The position numbers were made by a program, and so were the translations under genes. From Acholeplasmataceae bacterium (GTDB lineage: Bacteria; Bacillota_I; Bacilli_A; Acholeplasmatales; Acholeplasmataceae), in the NCBI GenBank assembly GCA_021736335.1, contig JAIPGC010000002.1, forward strand, positions 1 to 64,000: 64,000 nt of DNA, read 5' to 3'. Every line of letters starts with the position of its first letter. Position 1 is the first letter of the stretch. The notes beneath the pieces are model-generated. The model made no database searches and had not been told where the DNA came from. It worked only from the letters and a program-made list of their open reading frames with translations. Of the stretch, positions 7,966-18,400 are shown piece after piece.

Positions 7966-9126
7966 ATGAAACGACTAACTCATTTTCTTTTTACAATTAT
8001 ATCTCTTTTAGTTATTATTATCTTGTCTTCTACTACTCAAAATATTTTTGCAGCAGATGATACTATAACATATGATGCTGTATATTTTGCATCTCATTGG
8101 TGTTCTGATTGTCAAGGTCTAGAAGATGATGGCGTCATTGAAATGCTAGAAAATCAAGGTTATCTTGTACTTATTTATTATCTTGAGGATGATGAAAATA
8201 TACCTCAATTATTAAGTGATTATCAGTATACTTATGATTTCCCTTTATCTGAAGCTCAAGTCCCTGTGCTGTTTGTTGGTTCAACTTATTTTGCAGGAAG
8301 AACAGCTATTAGAGAAGGTGTTCTAAATAATGAGATTCAACAAATCATGGATACTGAATCTTTATTACCTCTTGAATCGTCTATTCCAAGCAGCTTCTCA
8401 TTAGTTTATTTTATACTTTTAGGAATAGTAGATGGTATCAATCCGTGTGCAATTGCCATGCTGCTACTATTTATTTCACTACTTCGTTTCACCAAAAACA
8501 AACGTATTCTTATTGGTGTTAGCTTAACATTTATTTCTGCAATATTCATTAGTTACTTTTCATTTGGTACATTCCTCTATCAGTTTATGGATCAATTTAA
8601 TTCTGGATCTTTCATTGTAAGAGCAATTCCATGGATCATTGCAGCAATTGCCTTATTCCTATTTTTCCTTAACATGTATGATTTTTTTATTACCTCTAGC
8701 AAGAGGTATGACAAGGTTAAAAATCAATTGCCAAAAGGGATTCAAAAGTTTAACAAAAAGCTCATGGCAGCATTTACCAAGCATATGGATGAAGGTAGTT
8801 GGAGTTTATACTTGATAACTTTTGTCATCGGACTTGTTATTTCTTTAACTGAGTTTTTATGTACAGGGCAAGCATATTTAACCGCCATTTTAACACTCAT
8901 TCATAGTACGGAATATGTTGGTCGAGGTGTCATTTTACTTCTATTTTATAACTTGATATTTGTACTTCCATTAATTATCATTTCTTTGATTGCTGTACTT
9001 TCTCAATCAATAACTCCTATTGCTGCATTCATGAGAGAGCGCTTAAATCTAATTAAACTTTTTAGTGCATTAGTCTTTTTTGCAATATTTGTTTATTATT
9101 TGTTTTTTGTCATTCTAGTGAAATGA
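7966..9126 (+). CDS. Thioredoxin-like domain fused to a CcdA/DsbD-type membrane domain
   Basis: Probable membrane electron carrier. An N-terminal signal or anchor (residues 1-29) precedes an extracellular thioredoxin-like domain with HWCSDC (Cys46, Cys49) and a cis-Pro candidate in AQVPVLF. From residue 143 a six-helix domain carries Cys161 in GINPCAIAML and Cys299 in TEFLCTGQAY, the cysteine pair of CcdA/DsbD transmembrane domains that moves electrons across the membrane. Domain order is thioredoxin first, the reverse of many DsbD arrangements. AGGAGG precedes the ATG. Its likely partner is cytoplasmic thioredoxin (trxA is at 26.5 kb), and its likely task is to keep extracellular thiols reduced; the client is unknown. 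Confidence 0.82.
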   Translation: MKRLTHFLFTIISLLVIIILSSTTQNIFAADDTITYDAVYFASHWCSDCQGLEDDGVIEMLENQGYLVLIYYLEDDENIPQLLSDYQYTYDFPLSEAQVPVLFVGSTYFAGRTAIREGVLNNEIQQIMDTESLLPLESSIPSSFSLVYFILLGIVDGINPCAIAMLLLFISLLRFTKNKRILIGVSLTFISAIFISYFSFGTFLYQFMDQFNSGSFIVRAIPWIIAAIALFLFFLNMYDFFITSSKRYDKVKNQLPKGIQKFNKKLMAAFTKHMDEGSWSLYLITFVIGLVISLTEFLCTGQAYLTAILTLIHSTEYVGRGVILLLFYNLIFVLPLIIISLIAVLSQSITPIAAFMRERLNLIKLFSALVFFAIFVYYLFFVILVK

Positions 9127-9136
9127 GGTTACCTAT

Positions 9137-9436
9137 ATGAAATATAAGATCATCATTAAAAACTCAAAAAACAAAGTTGTTTTTTCTGGTAAGCCAATTG
9201 CACTACCAATCAAAGAAAAAGCAATTATTGAAAAATCAATCGAGTTGTTTAGTGATCCTGAGCCATGTATTATTCATCAATCATATGCTTCCCAAAAACT
9301 TGTAGATGAATTTATGACTTTATTTCCAATATTACCACTTAGTGAATTTGGATTAGTTGACTATAAGCATAAACTTGACTTCATAAAAATCCCTGATATA
9401 GAAAAATGTTTTTTATCAATCGAGGTGAAAAAATGA
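9137..9436 (+). CDS. Small uncharacterised protein (99 aa)
   Basis: I do not recognise a family. It is soluble with no signal peptide, and mixes beta-like segments (KYKIIIKNSKNKVVFSG at the start, FLSIEV at the end) with a central helix. There are two cysteines (EPCII, EKCFL) but no CxxC. It has GAGGT before its ATG, begins 10 bases after the Trx-CcdA gene, and overlaps the cysteine desulfurase start by 4 bases (ATGA), so it is very probably translated in this operon. The position suggests a role near cysteine or sulfur handling, but that is inference only. Confidence 0.7.
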   Translation: MKYKIIIKNSKNKVVFSGKPIALPIKEKAIIEKSIELFSDPEPCIIHQSYASQKLVDEFMTLFPILPLSEFGLVDYKHKLDFIKIPDIEKCFLSIEVKK

Positions 9437-10569
9437 AAGGTATTTATTTAGATTATGCAGCAACAACACCTGTACATCCAGATGTTGTCTTAGCAATGCA
9501 ACCTTATTTAAATATTAAATTTGGTAATCCTTCATCAATGTATCAACTTGGTGTTTCTAATCGAAAAACAATTAATGAGTCCAAAAAAACAATAGCTCAA
9601 TGTCTTAATGTTTTGCAGGAAGAAATCTATTTCACATCAGGTGGAACCGAAGCAACCAACTGGGCAATTAAAGGTTATGCTGAAGCACATCCTGAAAAAA
9701 AAGAAATTATCATAAGTCAAATTGAACATCATGCAACTTTAAATACGTGTAAATACTTAGAGAAAAAAGGTTATAAGATTCATTCTATACCTGTAGATAA
9801 AAAAGGATTCATTAGTCTTAAGAAGCTTGAATCTGCAATGAATGATAACACGTTAATGGTATCTATAATTTGGGCTAATAATGAAATAGGTACCATCCAA
9901 GATATGAAGGCAATATCTGATATCTGTCATAAACATGATGTTGTTTTGCATACTGATGCTGTTCAAGCATTTGGTCAAATTTCTGTGGATTTATCTGAAG
10001 TCAATGTTGATATGCTGACACTTTCAGCTCATAAGTTTTATGGCCCAAAAGGTATAGGATGTCTTTATATTAAAAAAGGAATTGTCATAGAATCACTGAT
10101 TCATGGGGGTTCTCAGGAACAGGGTAAAAGAGCAGGAACTGAGTATCTTTCAGGAATTGTCGGGATGGCAAAGGCAGCTGAGATTGCCTCACAGTATCAA
10201 CAAGTCTATTATGAGAAATTAAATTATTTATCAACGAGACTCCACCAAAGATTGATTCAAAATTTCGACTGTATTTTTAATGGTCCTGAGATTGGTGGTA
10301 GACGCTTGCCTGGTAATATTAATATTTCCTTTAAGGATATTATTGGAACACAATTGAGTTATTGGTTAGATCAAAATGACATTTATGTGTCAACTGGAAG
10401 TGCATGTGATTCTACTTCAATTGAACCCTCTCACGTCATTAAGGCATTGAAAGTACCTGAAGAATATATGAGAGGAACCATTAGATTCTCTTTAGGTAAT
10501 GAGTTCTTAGAATCAGATATTCCAAGAGTCATTGCAAAACTAAAAGATGGCCTAGATTTCATACAATAA
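9433..10569 (+). CDS. Cysteine desulfurase (NifS/IscS family)
   Basis: PLP enzyme that takes sulfur from cysteine, for Fe-S clusters or tRNA thiolation. Using the ATG at 9433 (GAGGTGA six bases upstream, ATGA overlap with the previous gene) gives 378 residues; the track start at 9406 is 27 bases too early. Motifs: LDYAATTPVHP at the start, TSGGTEATN, HTDAVQ for the cofactor, SAHKFYGPKG with the Schiff-base Lys201, and STGSACDS with the catalytic Cys325. No IscU or MnmA is adjacent, so the sulfur acceptor cannot be assigned. It is followed by a strong terminator shared with the convergent deoB. Confidence 0.93.
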   Translation: MKGIYLDYAATTPVHPDVVLAMQPYLNIKFGNPSSMYQLGVSNRKTINESKKTIAQCLNVLQEEIYFTSGGTEATNWAIKGYAEAHPEKKEIIISQIEHHATLNTCKYLEKKGYKIHSIPVDKKGFISLKKLESAMNDNTLMVSIIWANNEIGTIQDMKAISDICHKHDVVLHTDAVQAFGQISVDLSEVNVDMLTLSAHKFYGPKGIGCLYIKKGIVIESLIHGGSQEQGKRAGTEYLSGIVGMAKAAEIASQYQQVYYEKLNYLSTRLHQRLIQNFDCIFNGPEIGGRRLPGNINISFKDIIGTQLSYWLDQNDIYVSTGSACDSTSIEPSHVIKALKVPEEYMRGTIRFSLGNEFLESDIPRVIAKLKDGLDFIQ

Positions 10570-10574
10570 TAAGA

Positions 10575-10603
10575 AAAGCCACATCACTGTGGCTTTTTTT
10601 TTT
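10575..10603. terminator. Terminator between cysteine desulfurase and deoB
   Basis: AAAGCCACA, loop TCAC, TGTGGCTTT with ten or so Ts on the plus side. The stem with AAAA on its left could also stop transcription from deoB. Confidence 0.88.
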
Positions 10604-11786
10604 ATTTACTCTCTAAATATTTTAAGAATGAGGTACCATGTTTTGGCTTTTCAGTTTTAAAATTATCATTAATGGAATACCCGACATCAGCAAATGTTTT
10701 CAATAAAGGAAGTTCTGAACCTTCAAGAAATTTCTTTGAATAAAGAATCAATGGAACATATTCTCTGGTATGATCGGTTCCATCAAAGGTGGGATCATTA
10801 CCGTGGTCAGCTGTTAAAATAAGCAAATCATCTTCATTCAATTCTTTAATTAAATCTGGTAATTGTTGATCAAATTCTTCAATTGCTTTTCCATAACCAA
10901 TAGGATCTCTTCTATGACCATAGAGTGCATCAAAGTCAACCAAATTAAGGAAGCACAAACCTGTGAAATTCTTCTTTGCCATTTCAGTAATCTGCTTCAT
11001 ACCATCAGCATTTGATTTTGTTTTACTATATGCATTGATACCATAACCATCAAAGATATCATTGATTTTACCTAAAGCTATAACATCAAATCCAGCTTCA
11101 CTTAAGAAATTAAGTGTTGTTTTTTCAAATGGTTTTAATGCATAATCATGTCTATTTGAGGTTCTTGTAAAATTTTCTTTGTTAGTGCCTATAAATGGAC
11201 GGGCAATAATTCTACCAACTTTCCATTCTGGTTTCATCATCAGTTCTCTTGCTATTTCACAAATCCTATATTGTTCTTCAATTGGAATAATGCCTTCATG
11301 CATCGCAATCTGAAGCACAGAATCAGCAGATGTATAAACTATAAGATCACCTGTCTTCATATGATGCTCACCTAAATCTTTAATGATTTCAGTACCTGAT
11401 GCAGAAATGTTACCAACGATTTTTCTTCCAGTTCTCTTTTCAAGTTCATCTAACAATTCCTTAGGAAAACCTGTATCAGTAAATGTTTGAAATGGGGTGG
11501 TTGTATAAAGACCCATCAGCTCCCAGTGACCAGTCATGGTATCTTTTCCTTTAGAAGCTTCCTGCATCTTTGTATAAAAAGCTCTAGAATTTTCTACAGA
11601 TGACACATTTCTAATAGGTGCAATGTTACCATAACCGAAAGCTTCTAGATTAGGTATCTTTAAGTTCATTTTTTCTGCAATATGTCCGATCGTGTTCGAA
11701 CCAACATCGTTATAATCTTTAGCGTCAGGTGCCTCTCCGATACCTAGACTATCTAATACAATAAGAAAGATACGTTGATACATCAT
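10602..11786 (-). CDS. deoB: Phosphopentomutase
   Basis: Interconverts ribose-1-phosphate/deoxyribose-1-phosphate and the 5-phosphates, linking nucleoside salvage to the pentose phosphate pathway. The 394-residue length is normal. Alkaline-phosphatase-fold metal and active-site blocks are visible: [13 protein letters not shown] near the start, [11 protein letters not shown] with the phospho-acceptor Thr, and [11 protein letters not shown] near the end. The ATG overlaps the xerD stop by 4 bases (ATGA). xerD next to deoB is also the order in Bacillus. It would use pentose-1-phosphates from the pyrimidine-nucleoside phosphorylase encoded at 52.3 kb. Confidence 0.95.
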   Translation of the reverse strand: MMYQRIFLIVLDSLGIGEAPDAKDYNDVGSNTIGHIAEKMNLKIPNLEAFGYGNIAPIRNVSSVENSRAFYTKMQEASKGKDTMTGHWELMGLYTTTPFQTFTDTGFPKELLDELEKRTGRKIVGNISASGTEIIKDLGEHHMKTGDLIVYTSADSVLQIAMHEGIIPIEEQYRICEIARELMMKPEWKVGRIIARPFIGTNKENFTRTSNRHDYALKPFEKTTLNFLSEAGFDVIALGKINDIFDGYGINAYSKTKSNADGMKQITEMAKKNFTGLCFLNLVDFDALYGHRRDPIGYGKAIEEFDQQLPDLIKELNEDDLLILTADHGNDPTFDGTDHTREYVPLILYSKKFLEGSELPLLKTFADVGYSINDNFKTEKPKHGTSFLKYLESK

Positions 11787-12682
11787 GATTCCTCCTTCGC
11801 GCGTGGGTGCGCGTTTCTATATATTTCTTTGATTCTTTTTTGACTAATGTGTGTGTAAATCTGAGTGGTTGATATATCTTCATGACCAAGTAATGACTGA
11901 AGTGTCCTTAAATCCATACCATTTTCTAATAAATGTGTAGCAAATGAATGTCTTAATGTATGTGGTGAACACAGAGTTGTAACACCTGCATCATTTGCTA
12001 ATTTCTTTAATAACTTAAAGAATCCTTGTCTTGATAAATGCTGACCATCTTGATTGACAAATAAATAATTAGTTTTTTGATCCTTAATGATGCTTTCTCG
12101 AGATTTAACAATATAGTTTCTAAGAGCAATTGTAGACATATCAGATATGGGGACCATACGCTCTTTATCACCTTTACCTTTAACGATTACATAACCCTGA
12201 TTAAGGTGAATATCTTCCATTTTGATATCAAGTAATTCACTGACTCTTAGTCCAGAACCATAAATAAGTTCTAATAAAGCCATATTTCTTAAACCTAAAG
12301 TCTTTGTTTTATCGACTTGTTCTAGTATAGAAACAACTTCATCAACTGATAAAACCTGAGGTAGAGATTTCTCTACTTTCGGAGCTGAAAATCCTTTTGC
12401 TATATCTTCATCAACTTCTTTTTCTATCGTAAGAAAATGATGAAATGATTTGATAGCAGTCAATTTTCGAGCAAGACTCTTAGCTGAAACTTTCTTTTTT
12501 GTGCTTTTTAAAAACCCTTCAATATGTCTTTTTTCAATCAATTTTGGCTTGCTAATTTGATGATAAGTATCTAAGAATAGAACATATTGTTTGAGGTCAG
12601 TTAAATAAGATGCTATGGTATTTTTGCTTGATCCTTTTTCATTCTTCAAATAGTACTCAAAATCTTTAAGTAAATATTTCAT
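11783..12682 (-). CDS. xerD: Site-specific tyrosine recombinase, XerC/XerD family
   Basis: Resolves chromosome dimers at dif. The protein of 299 residues has an N-terminal SAM-like core-binding domain (1-100) and a C-terminal catalytic domain with the full set: Arg146 in [10 protein letters not shown], Lys170, His241 and Arg244 in [12 protein letters not shown], His267 in LLGHEDI and nucleophile Tyr276 in TTQIYTHIS. Linkage to deoB favours XerD over XerC. It overlaps hemW by 4 bases and deoB by 4 bases, forming a hemW-xerD-deoB unit. No dif site was found in the window. Confidence 0.9.
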   Translation of the reverse strand: MKYLLKDFEYYLKNEKGSSKNTIASYLTDLKQYVLFLDTYHQISKPKLIEKRHIEGFLKSTKKKVSAKSLARKLTAIKSFHHFLTIEKEVDEDIAKGFSAPKVEKSLPQVLSVDEVVSILEQVDKTKTLGLRNMALLELIYGSGLRVSELLDIKMEDIHLNQGYVIVKGKGDKERMVPISDMSTIALRNYIVKSRESIIKDQKTNYLFVNQDGQHLSRQGFFKLLKKLANDAGVTTLCSPHTLRHSFATHLLENGMDLRTLQSLLGHEDISTTQIYTHISQKRIKEIYRNAHPRAKEES

Positions 12683-13770
12683 ATGAACACCATGAAGACC
12701 TGATTACCTAGAAATAGTCCATTTCTAGTCAACATCAGTCTATCGCCTTCTAATTTTAATAAACCTAAATCAATTTTTTCGTAAAGCTGTGGATATTTAG
12801 AAAAGAGATCCACTTGATATTTCTCTTTGATTTCAGACACTGAAATACCAGATATCTTTCTCAATCCGAAAATAAGCTCATCTTGAAGTAATGTCATAGA
12901 ATCCTGTAACTCTTTTTCTTTTTGAGGTGAGACAAGATACTTTTGCATCGATCGATGATTATAAGTCCGGTAATTATCAACAAATCCGTGAGCACCTAAA
13001 CCTACACCAATATAGGTTCCTAATGTCCAATAAATGAGATTATGATATGAATAATTTTGATTTTTTGCAAAGTTTGATATCTCATAGTGCTCAAATCCTT
13101 GATTGATGAGTTCGTCCATCACAAGACCATACATCTCCGCTTCACTATCTTCATTCATTTGTTCAAATTGCCCTTTGAGATATTGATAATAAAAGAATGT
13201 TCTTTCTTCTAGGATTAATGAATAACAAGAAACATGATTAATATCAAGCGCTTTGATTATTGCTAAATCTTCATGAAGATTTTCAATGGTCTGTCCTGGA
13301 ATTGCATAAATCAAATCAATACTGATCTGGGGGATGCCTATTTCTTTCAAATGATTGATGATTTGAAATACTTGATCATTTGTATGTTTTCGGTTTAGAT
13401 ATTTTAACAATTTTTGATTGAATGTTTGTACACCTAAACTAATTCTATTAATGCCAAATTTTTTGAATAATAATCCTTTTTCTTTTGTATAACTTTCAGG
13501 ATTGACTTCAATCGTAAACTCAATAGGATGGATGGATTGTAGCGATTCCAATATAAAGGTTAGTTGCTCAAGATTAAGCATACTTGGTGTTCCACCACCT
13601 ATATATATCGTTTCAATCGAATCAAAATGTTTTTGATATGATTTGATTTCTTGAACTAAAGCTTTCAAGTATAGATCAACTGTATCCTTGTTTTTAGGAA
13701 CACTTTTGACAAAATCACAATAATGACATATATATTCGCAAAATGGAATATGGATATAAAGTCCCTTCAA
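12679..13770 (-). CDS. hemW: HemW-like radical SAM protein (heme chaperone family, related to coproporphyrinogen III dehydrogenase)
   Basis: Radical SAM protein of 363 residues from the TTG at 13770. I prefer that TTG to the track's GTG at 13779 because AAGGGA lies at normal distance from the TTG and abuts the GTG. The 4Fe-4S site is CEYICHYC (CxxxCxxC) in the first 20 residues, followed by IETIYIGGGTPSML and the SLGVQTFNQKLL block; a HemW C-terminal domain follows. The family includes heme-trafficking proteins; true HemN enzymes have CxxxCxxCxC, which is absent here. No heme genes are nearby, so the role in this organism is uncertain. Confidence 0.85.
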   Translation of the reverse strand: MKGLYIHIPFCEYICHYCDFVKSVPKNKDTVDLYLKALVQEIKSYQKHFDSIETIYIGGGTPSMLNLEQLTFILESLQSIHPIEFTIEVNPESYTKEKGLLFKKFGINRISLGVQTFNQKLLKYLNRKHTNDQVFQIINHLKEIGIPQISIDLIYAIPGQTIENLHEDLAIIKALDINHVSCYSLILEERTFFYYQYLKGQFEQMNEDSEAEMYGLVMDELINQGFEHYEISNFAKNQNYSYHNLIYWTLGTYIGVGLGAHGFVDNYRTYNHRSMQKYLVSPQKEKELQDSMTLLQDELIFGLRKISGISVSEIKEKYQVDLFSKYPQLYEKIDLGLLKLEGDRLMLTRNGLFLGNQVFMVFI

Positions 13771-13822
13771 ACAAATCACTTCCCTTATTTCTATTATACA
13801 TGATATGGTTTACATAATAAAG

Positions 13823-13852
13823 AACAGTGATGAGATTTTACTCATCACTGTT
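13823..13852 (-). terminator. Hairpin at the end of lepA
   Basis: A 12-bp perfect stem AACAGTGATGAG/CTCATCACTGTT overlaps the lepA stop. The following T-tract on the minus strand (CTTTATT) is weak. Confidence 0.6.
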
Positions 13853-15670
13853 AGATAATATCGCCATAAATGCTTCTTGAGGAATATCGACTCTACCAAT
13901 CGACTTCATCTTCTTTTTACCTTCTTTTTGTTTTGAAAGTAATTTTTTCTTTCTACTTATATCTCCACCATAGCATTTTGCTAGGACATCTTTACGCATG
14001 GCTTTTATGGTTGTTCTCGCAATAACTTTATTTCCTAGTGATGCTTGAACTGGTATTTCAAACATTTGTCTCGGGATGAGTTGGACCATTTTTTCACAAA
14101 TAGCCTTACCACGATAATAGGCAAAATCACGATGAACAATGAGTGATAAAGCATCTACGATTTCACCATTCAATAAAATATCCATCTTTTGGAGTCTCGA
14201 TTGCTTATATCCTGCCATTTCATAATCAAATGAAGCATAACCTTTTGTAGATGACTTCAATTTATCGAAGAAATCATAAACGATTTCTGATAAAGGTAGA
14301 TCATAGGTGATATGTACGCGATTGGCATCAACATACTTTAAATCCCCAAAGATACCTCGTTTTTTCTGTGATATGTCCATAATTGCACCAACATATTCTT
14401 TTGGTGTCATAATGGAGGCTTTAACATAGGGTTCTTCAATAAAATCTATGCGTTGAGGATCAGGTAATCTTGATGGATTGTCGATAGGAACAACAGTACC
14501 ATCTGTTAGATGAACCTGGTATAAAACAGATGGAGCTGTGGCAATAAGTTCAATATTAAATTCTCGATGGATACGTTCTTGGACAATTTCCATATGCAAT
14601 AATCCTAAGAATCCTGTTCTAAATCCAAACCCCAAAGCTTGAGAGGTTTCGGGTTCATAAATCAAAGAAGCATCATTAAGTTTTAGTTTATCTAATGCAT
14701 CTTTTAAATCATTGAATTGTTCAGTATCAATTGGATATAATCCGCAAAATACTACTGAATTCATTTTTCTGTATCCAGGCAATGCTTGTTTTGTGTGTCT
14801 ATTAGCATAAGTTATGGTATCCCCTACACCAACAGTATTAATATCTCTAATTGAAGCAGTTAAATAACCAACATCTCCAGGACCTAAAATATCGCGTTTT
14901 ACCACCTTTGGAGTATGAACACCAACTTCAATCACTTCATATTTAGCCTTTGATGCCATAAATTCAATCATATCACCTTTTTTAATGGTTCCATTGACAA
15001 CTCTGACATAAGGAATAACACCTTTATACATATCAAAAACTGAGTCAAAAACAAGAGCTTGAAGTGGTTCTTCAGAATCTCCTTTAGGTGCCGGAATATC
15101 TGTTACAATTCTTTCAAGAATCTCATCAATGCCCAATCCTTCTTTTGCAGAAGCTAAAATAGCATGTTGTGCTGGAATTCCAATAACATCTTCTATTTCT
15201 TTGATAACTTTTGCTGGTTCTGCACTTGGTAAATCTATTTTATTAATCACTGGTATGATTTCTAAGTTATTATCAATTGCTAAATAAACATTAGCCAAAG
15301 TTTGGGCTTCAATACCTTGAGCTGCATCGACGACTAAAATTGCGCCTTCGCAAGCAGCTAGTGATCTCGAAACCTCATACGTAAAATCGACATGACCTGG
15401 AGTATCAATCAAATGCATGATATAAGAATCACCATTTTTGGCTTTATATACCATTTCTACTGCATTGAGTTTGATTGTAATACCACGTTCACGTTCTAAA
15501 TCCATGGAGTCAAGAAGTTGTTCCTTCATTTCACGATCGCTTACAGTATCCGTCTTTTGTAATAAACGATCTGCTAATGTGGATTTCCCATGATCGATAT
15601 GCGCAATGATTGAGAAATTTCTAATATTCTTTTGTCTTTCATTCAATGTTGTTTTATTCATATTACACAT
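13838..15670 (-). CDS. lepA: Elongation factor 4 (LepA), back-translocating GTPase
   Basis: Ribosome-binding translational GTPase, 610 residues, near the family's usual 600. G1 is AHIDHGKST, followed by [14 protein letters not shown] and NKIDLP; the C-terminal LepA-specific region is intact ([25 protein letters not shown] and [14 protein letters not shown]). Two starts are possible: the ATG at 15670, close behind GGAAGGA, or the ATG at 15661 three codons later; they change only MCN. An extended -10 (TGATACAAT) lies just upstream. hemW follows behind the lepA hairpin, a gene order common in Firmicutes. Confidence 0.96.
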   Translation of the reverse strand: MCNMNKTTLNERQKNIRNFSIIAHIDHGKSTLADRLLQKTDTVSDREMKEQLLDSMDLERERGITIKLNAVEMVYKAKNGDSYIMHLIDTPGHVDFTYEVSRSLAACEGAILVVDAAQGIEAQTLANVYLAIDNNLEIIPVINKIDLPSAEPAKVIKEIEDVIGIPAQHAILASAKEGLGIDEILERIVTDIPAPKGDSEEPLQALVFDSVFDMYKGVIPYVRVVNGTIKKGDMIEFMASKAKYEVIEVGVHTPKVVKRDILGPGDVGYLTASIRDINTVGVGDTITYANRHTKQALPGYRKMNSVVFCGLYPIDTEQFNDLKDALDKLKLNDASLIYEPETSQALGFGFRTGFLGLLHMEIVQERIHREFNIELIATAPSVLYQVHLTDGTVVPIDNPSRLPDPQRIDFIEEPYVKASIMTPKEYVGAIMDISQKKRGIFGDLKYVDANRVHITYDLPLSEIVYDFFDKLKSSTKGYASFDYEMAGYKQSRLQKMDILLNGEIVDALSLIVHRDFAYYRGKAICEKMVQLIPRQMFEIPVQASLGNKVIARTTIKAMRKDVLAKCYGGDISRKKKLLSKQKEGKKKMKSIGRVDIPQEAFMAILSNSDE

Positions 15671-15688
15671 ATATCCTTCCGCTTAATC

Positions 15689-15697
15689 ATTGTATCA
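15689..15697 (-). promoter_or_regulatory. Extended -10 promoter of lepA
   Basis: TGA-TACAAT on the minus strand ends about 19 bases before the lepA start; the -35 is poor. Confidence 0.55.
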
Positions 15698-15798
15698 TTT
15701 TTAGATATAATTTTAAAGTAGTAAATGTACGAATGGTTAGTTTTTCTATCAATGAAATAACGAAAACGTTTTTATCTATTTTTCAGTAAAATGCTACA

Positions 15799-15826
15799 AT
15801 AAGAAAAAAAGAGCCTAAAGGCTCTT
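15799..15826 (-). terminator. Terminator of the CNNM/CorC pair
   Basis: On the minus strand AAGAGCC, TTTA, GGCTCTT is followed by a T-run. It overlaps the stop codon of the downstream CorC-like gene. Confidence 0.85.
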
Positions 15827-17081
15827 AAAAATCTTCATCCATTTCATAAGGAATTACTTCAATCAAGACTTCAAGCACTTTCTTTGTGTCTGCTGCTGTT
15901 ACCCTAACTTTTAGATTCTGGTATGTGAACTCATCACCAATCACAGCTATTCTTCCCAATTCATCAAGGACCCATCCATTAACAGTGGCAAAATCTAATT
16001 CTTCTTTAATTTCCAAAAGTTCGAACAAGTCATCTAAATCAGCGTTGCCTTTAACACGATATGTGCTTTCATCTAACTCAACAATCTGTTCAATAATTTC
16101 ATCATGTTCATCCCAAATATCACCAACAAGCTCTTCCAAAATGTCTTCCATGGAAACGACACCTAATGTGCCTCCAAATTCGTCTTTGACAATTGCCATA
16201 TGTGATTTATTTTGTCTCAATAAATCAAGCAGATGCGAGACTTTCATGTATTCTGTTACATAAACCGGAGGTTTAATGATTGAATCAAGTGGCTGGTTTT
16301 CTAATACGACTAAGTTATAAAAATCTTTATGATTAATAACCCCAATGATATGATCTATATTTTCTTCATATACAGGTAATCTTGAATATCCTGTTTTCTT
16401 GAAAGTGTGGATAATTTTTTTTGTTTCTTCATTCAATGATACACCGATAACATGAACTCTAGGTGTGAAGATTTCTTCAACTTTCAAATCATCAAAGTCA
16501 ATGACACTTCGAATCAATTCACCTTCGTTTTCATTGATTCCACCTTCGTTTTGAACTTCAGAAACATAGGTTAAAAGTTCATCTTCAGTAATCGCTGGAC
16601 CTTTTTCAAATTTGAAGACTCGATTCATTAGTTTTTGCCATAATGAAAACAAAAAATTTAGAGGTGTCAATATCCAAATAAAAGCACGTAGTGCAGGTGT
16701 TATTGCAAGGGCATATGATTCAGGCATTTTCTTAGCTAAACTCTTGGGAGTTATTTCTCCGAATACTAGAACTAATGTTGTCATGACAGCTGTTGATATC
16801 GTAACACCATAATTACCCCAAAATTTCACAAAGAATACTGTAGCTATAGATGCAGATAAAATATTGACTATATTATTACCGATAAGTATGGTTGTTAATA
16901 ACTTCTCAAAGTTTTCTGATAAAACTAAAGTACGCTTAGCTCTCTTATGTCCATTTTGAATTAGATGTTTCAATTTGATCTGATTTAAAGACGAAAAAGC
17001 CATTTCTGCTGAAGAGAAAAAGGCAGACATCAATATAAGAAATGCTAATATAGCTAATGTAATAAAATCCTTACTTTCCAT
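15825..17081 (-). CDS. CNNM/CorC-family (HlyC/CorC) membrane transporter, second copy
   Basis: Protein of 418 residues: an N-terminal CNNM (DUF21) membrane domain with three to four helices, including FFSSAEMAFSS and FGEITPKSLAKK, then a CBS pair (residues about 205-330 with FTPRVHVIGVSL and GTLGVVSMEDILEELVGDIWDEHDE), and a CorC_HlyC domain at the end. Bacterial members are linked to Mg2+ (and Co2+) export; older annotations as hemolysins are misleading. It lies 11 bases downstream of a paralogue of the same layout, so the two may work together or as a heteromer. The metal specificity is not decided by sequence. Confidence 0.86.
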   Translation of the reverse strand: MESKDFITLAILAFLILMSAFFSSAEMAFSSLNQIKLKHLIQNGHKRAKRTLVLSENFEKLLTTILIGNNIVNILSASIATVFFVKFWGNYGVTISTAVMTTLVLVFGEITPKSLAKKMPESYALAITPALRAFIWILTPLNFLFSLWQKLMNRVFKFEKGPAITEDELLTYVSEVQNEGGINENEGELIRSVIDFDDLKVEEIFTPRVHVIGVSLNEETKKIIHTFKKTGYSRLPVYEENIDHIIGVINHKDFYNLVVLENQPLDSIIKPPVYVTEYMKVSHLLDLLRQNKSHMAIVKDEFGGTLGVVSMEDILEELVGDIWDEHDEIIEQIVELDESTYRVKGNADLDDLFELLEIKEELDFATVNGWVLDELGRIAVIGDEFTYQNLKVRVTAADTKKVLEVLIEVIPYEMDEDF

Positions 17082-17092
17082 TAATTAAATCC

Positions 17093-18400
17093 CTACTCAT
17101 CTAAAGAAGCTTGATCGTCTTTATTTATTTTTTTAACTCTAACCTTAGAAATAACCTTATCTTCGGTTTCAAGAACTTCATAATTAAAGCCGTTGTATTC
17201 AATCATGATTGCTTCATTTTCTTCAGGAAAACGTCCTAATTGACCTAATATAAAACCACTTAAGGTATCATAATCTTCTATTGGTAATCCTGCTTCAATA
17301 TTATCTTCTACGTCATTGATATTGCATAAGCCATCTATTTCATAGATGCCTTCTTCAATTTGCTTGATTTCATCATCAATTTCATCATATTCATCAAAAA
17401 TATTACCAACAATTTCTTCAAGTAAATCTTCTATGGTAACAATACCTGCGGTACCACCGTATTCATCTAAAGCAACAGCGATATGATTCTTTGTTTTCTG
17501 CATTTCTTTAAACAATTCGCTTGTCTTTTTTGAATCTGGTATGAAATAAGGTGGTCTAATTAAACTCTTAATTGAAAATTTCTCTTCAACATTATCAATA
17601 TATTTAAGTAAATCTTTAACATGAAGAATTCCTATGATGTGATCGATATCGCCTTCAAAGACAGGATATCTTGTAAATTGTTCATTTTGAACATGTTGAA
17701 TGACCTGGCTTTTTGTAGAACGAACATTTAAAGCTGATATTTCAGTTCTATGGGTCATAATTTCTTCAACATTGGTATCTGAGAAATCGAATATGTTTTG
17801 AATCATTTCACTTTCTTCTTCATCAATATTGCCCATTTTACCACTTGCTTCAACAATAGTTCTGATATCCTCTTCAGTCATTTTTCTTTCGCCATCATTT
17901 GGACTCAAACCAAAGATTCGTCCAATGATACTTGAAATCGATTCTAGTAACCAAACAAGTGGAAAAGTAATCTTTGTCATAAAAGTAATGAATCCGATGA
18001 CACCATATGCTATTTTATCTGGATATTTATGAGCCAATCTTCTTGGTAACATTTGTCCAATAACAACATGAAATACCAACAATATCAAGGTTAGTACAAT
18101 AATAACTAAAGGTTCAATAAAGCTTAGTGAGCTATTAAACCACTGCATAACATTATTACTAAAAACCAAAACCGCAATTGCACCATTGACTAAGGCAATC
18201 AAAATGATCAGCATTTGCATTGTTGCCATATATACTTTGGGGGATTCAGAAAATCTTTGAATTCTGATTGCACGAATATTCCCTTTATCTGCATCCTGGT
18301 TAATCTTGTTATCACTAACAACAACCAATGCAATTTCTGCAGCAGCAAAAATGCCCGACAAAATAATAAGTAGGAGCATGCCAATTACTGGATATATCAT
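17093..18400 (-). CDS. CNNM/CorC-family (HlyC/CorC) membrane transporter, first copy
   Basis: Protein of 435 residues with the same order as its neighbour: CNNM domain (FAAAEIALVVVS, VIGQMLPRRLAHKYP), CBS pair (THRTEISALNV to GTAGIVTIEDLLEEIVGNIFDEYDE) and an acidic C-terminal CorC_HlyC domain. It probably exports divalent cations, most likely Mg2+. The GEITPK motif of the second copy is replaced here by GQMLPR, a possible functional difference. AGGAGGGG precedes the ATG. Upstream lie a TTGACT-17-TATCAT promoter, a 44-codon leader ORF that overlaps this start by ATGA, and a hairpin with T-tract, suggesting attenuation. A Mn2+ riboswitch faces the other way in the same intergenic region. Confidence 0.85.
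   Translation of the reverse strand: MIYPVIGMLLLIILSGIFAAAEIALVVVSDNKINQDADKGNIRAIRIQRFSESPKVYMATMQMLIILIALVNGAIAVLVFSNNVMQWFNSSLSFIEPLVIIVLTLILLVFHVVIGQMLPRRLAHKYPDKIAYGVIGFITFMTKITFPLVWLLESISSIIGRIFGLSPNDGERKMTEEDIRTIVEASGKMGNIDEEESEMIQNIFDFSDTNVEEIMTHRTEISALNVRSTKSQVIQHVQNEQFTRYPVFEGDIDHIIGILHVKDLLKYIDNVEEKFSIKSLIRPPYFIPDSKKTSELFKEMQKTKNHIAVALDEYGGTAGIVTIEDLLEEIVGNIFDEYDEIDDEIKQIEEGIYEIDGLCNINDVEDNIEAGLPIEDYDTLSGFILGQLGRFPEENEAIMIEYNGFNYEVLETEDKVISKVRVKKINKDDQASLDE

Noticed and set aside
13769-13780. GTG at 13779 as the hemW start
   Set aside because: The ribosome binding site AAGGGA would abut it directly; the TTG at 13770 has normal spacing.
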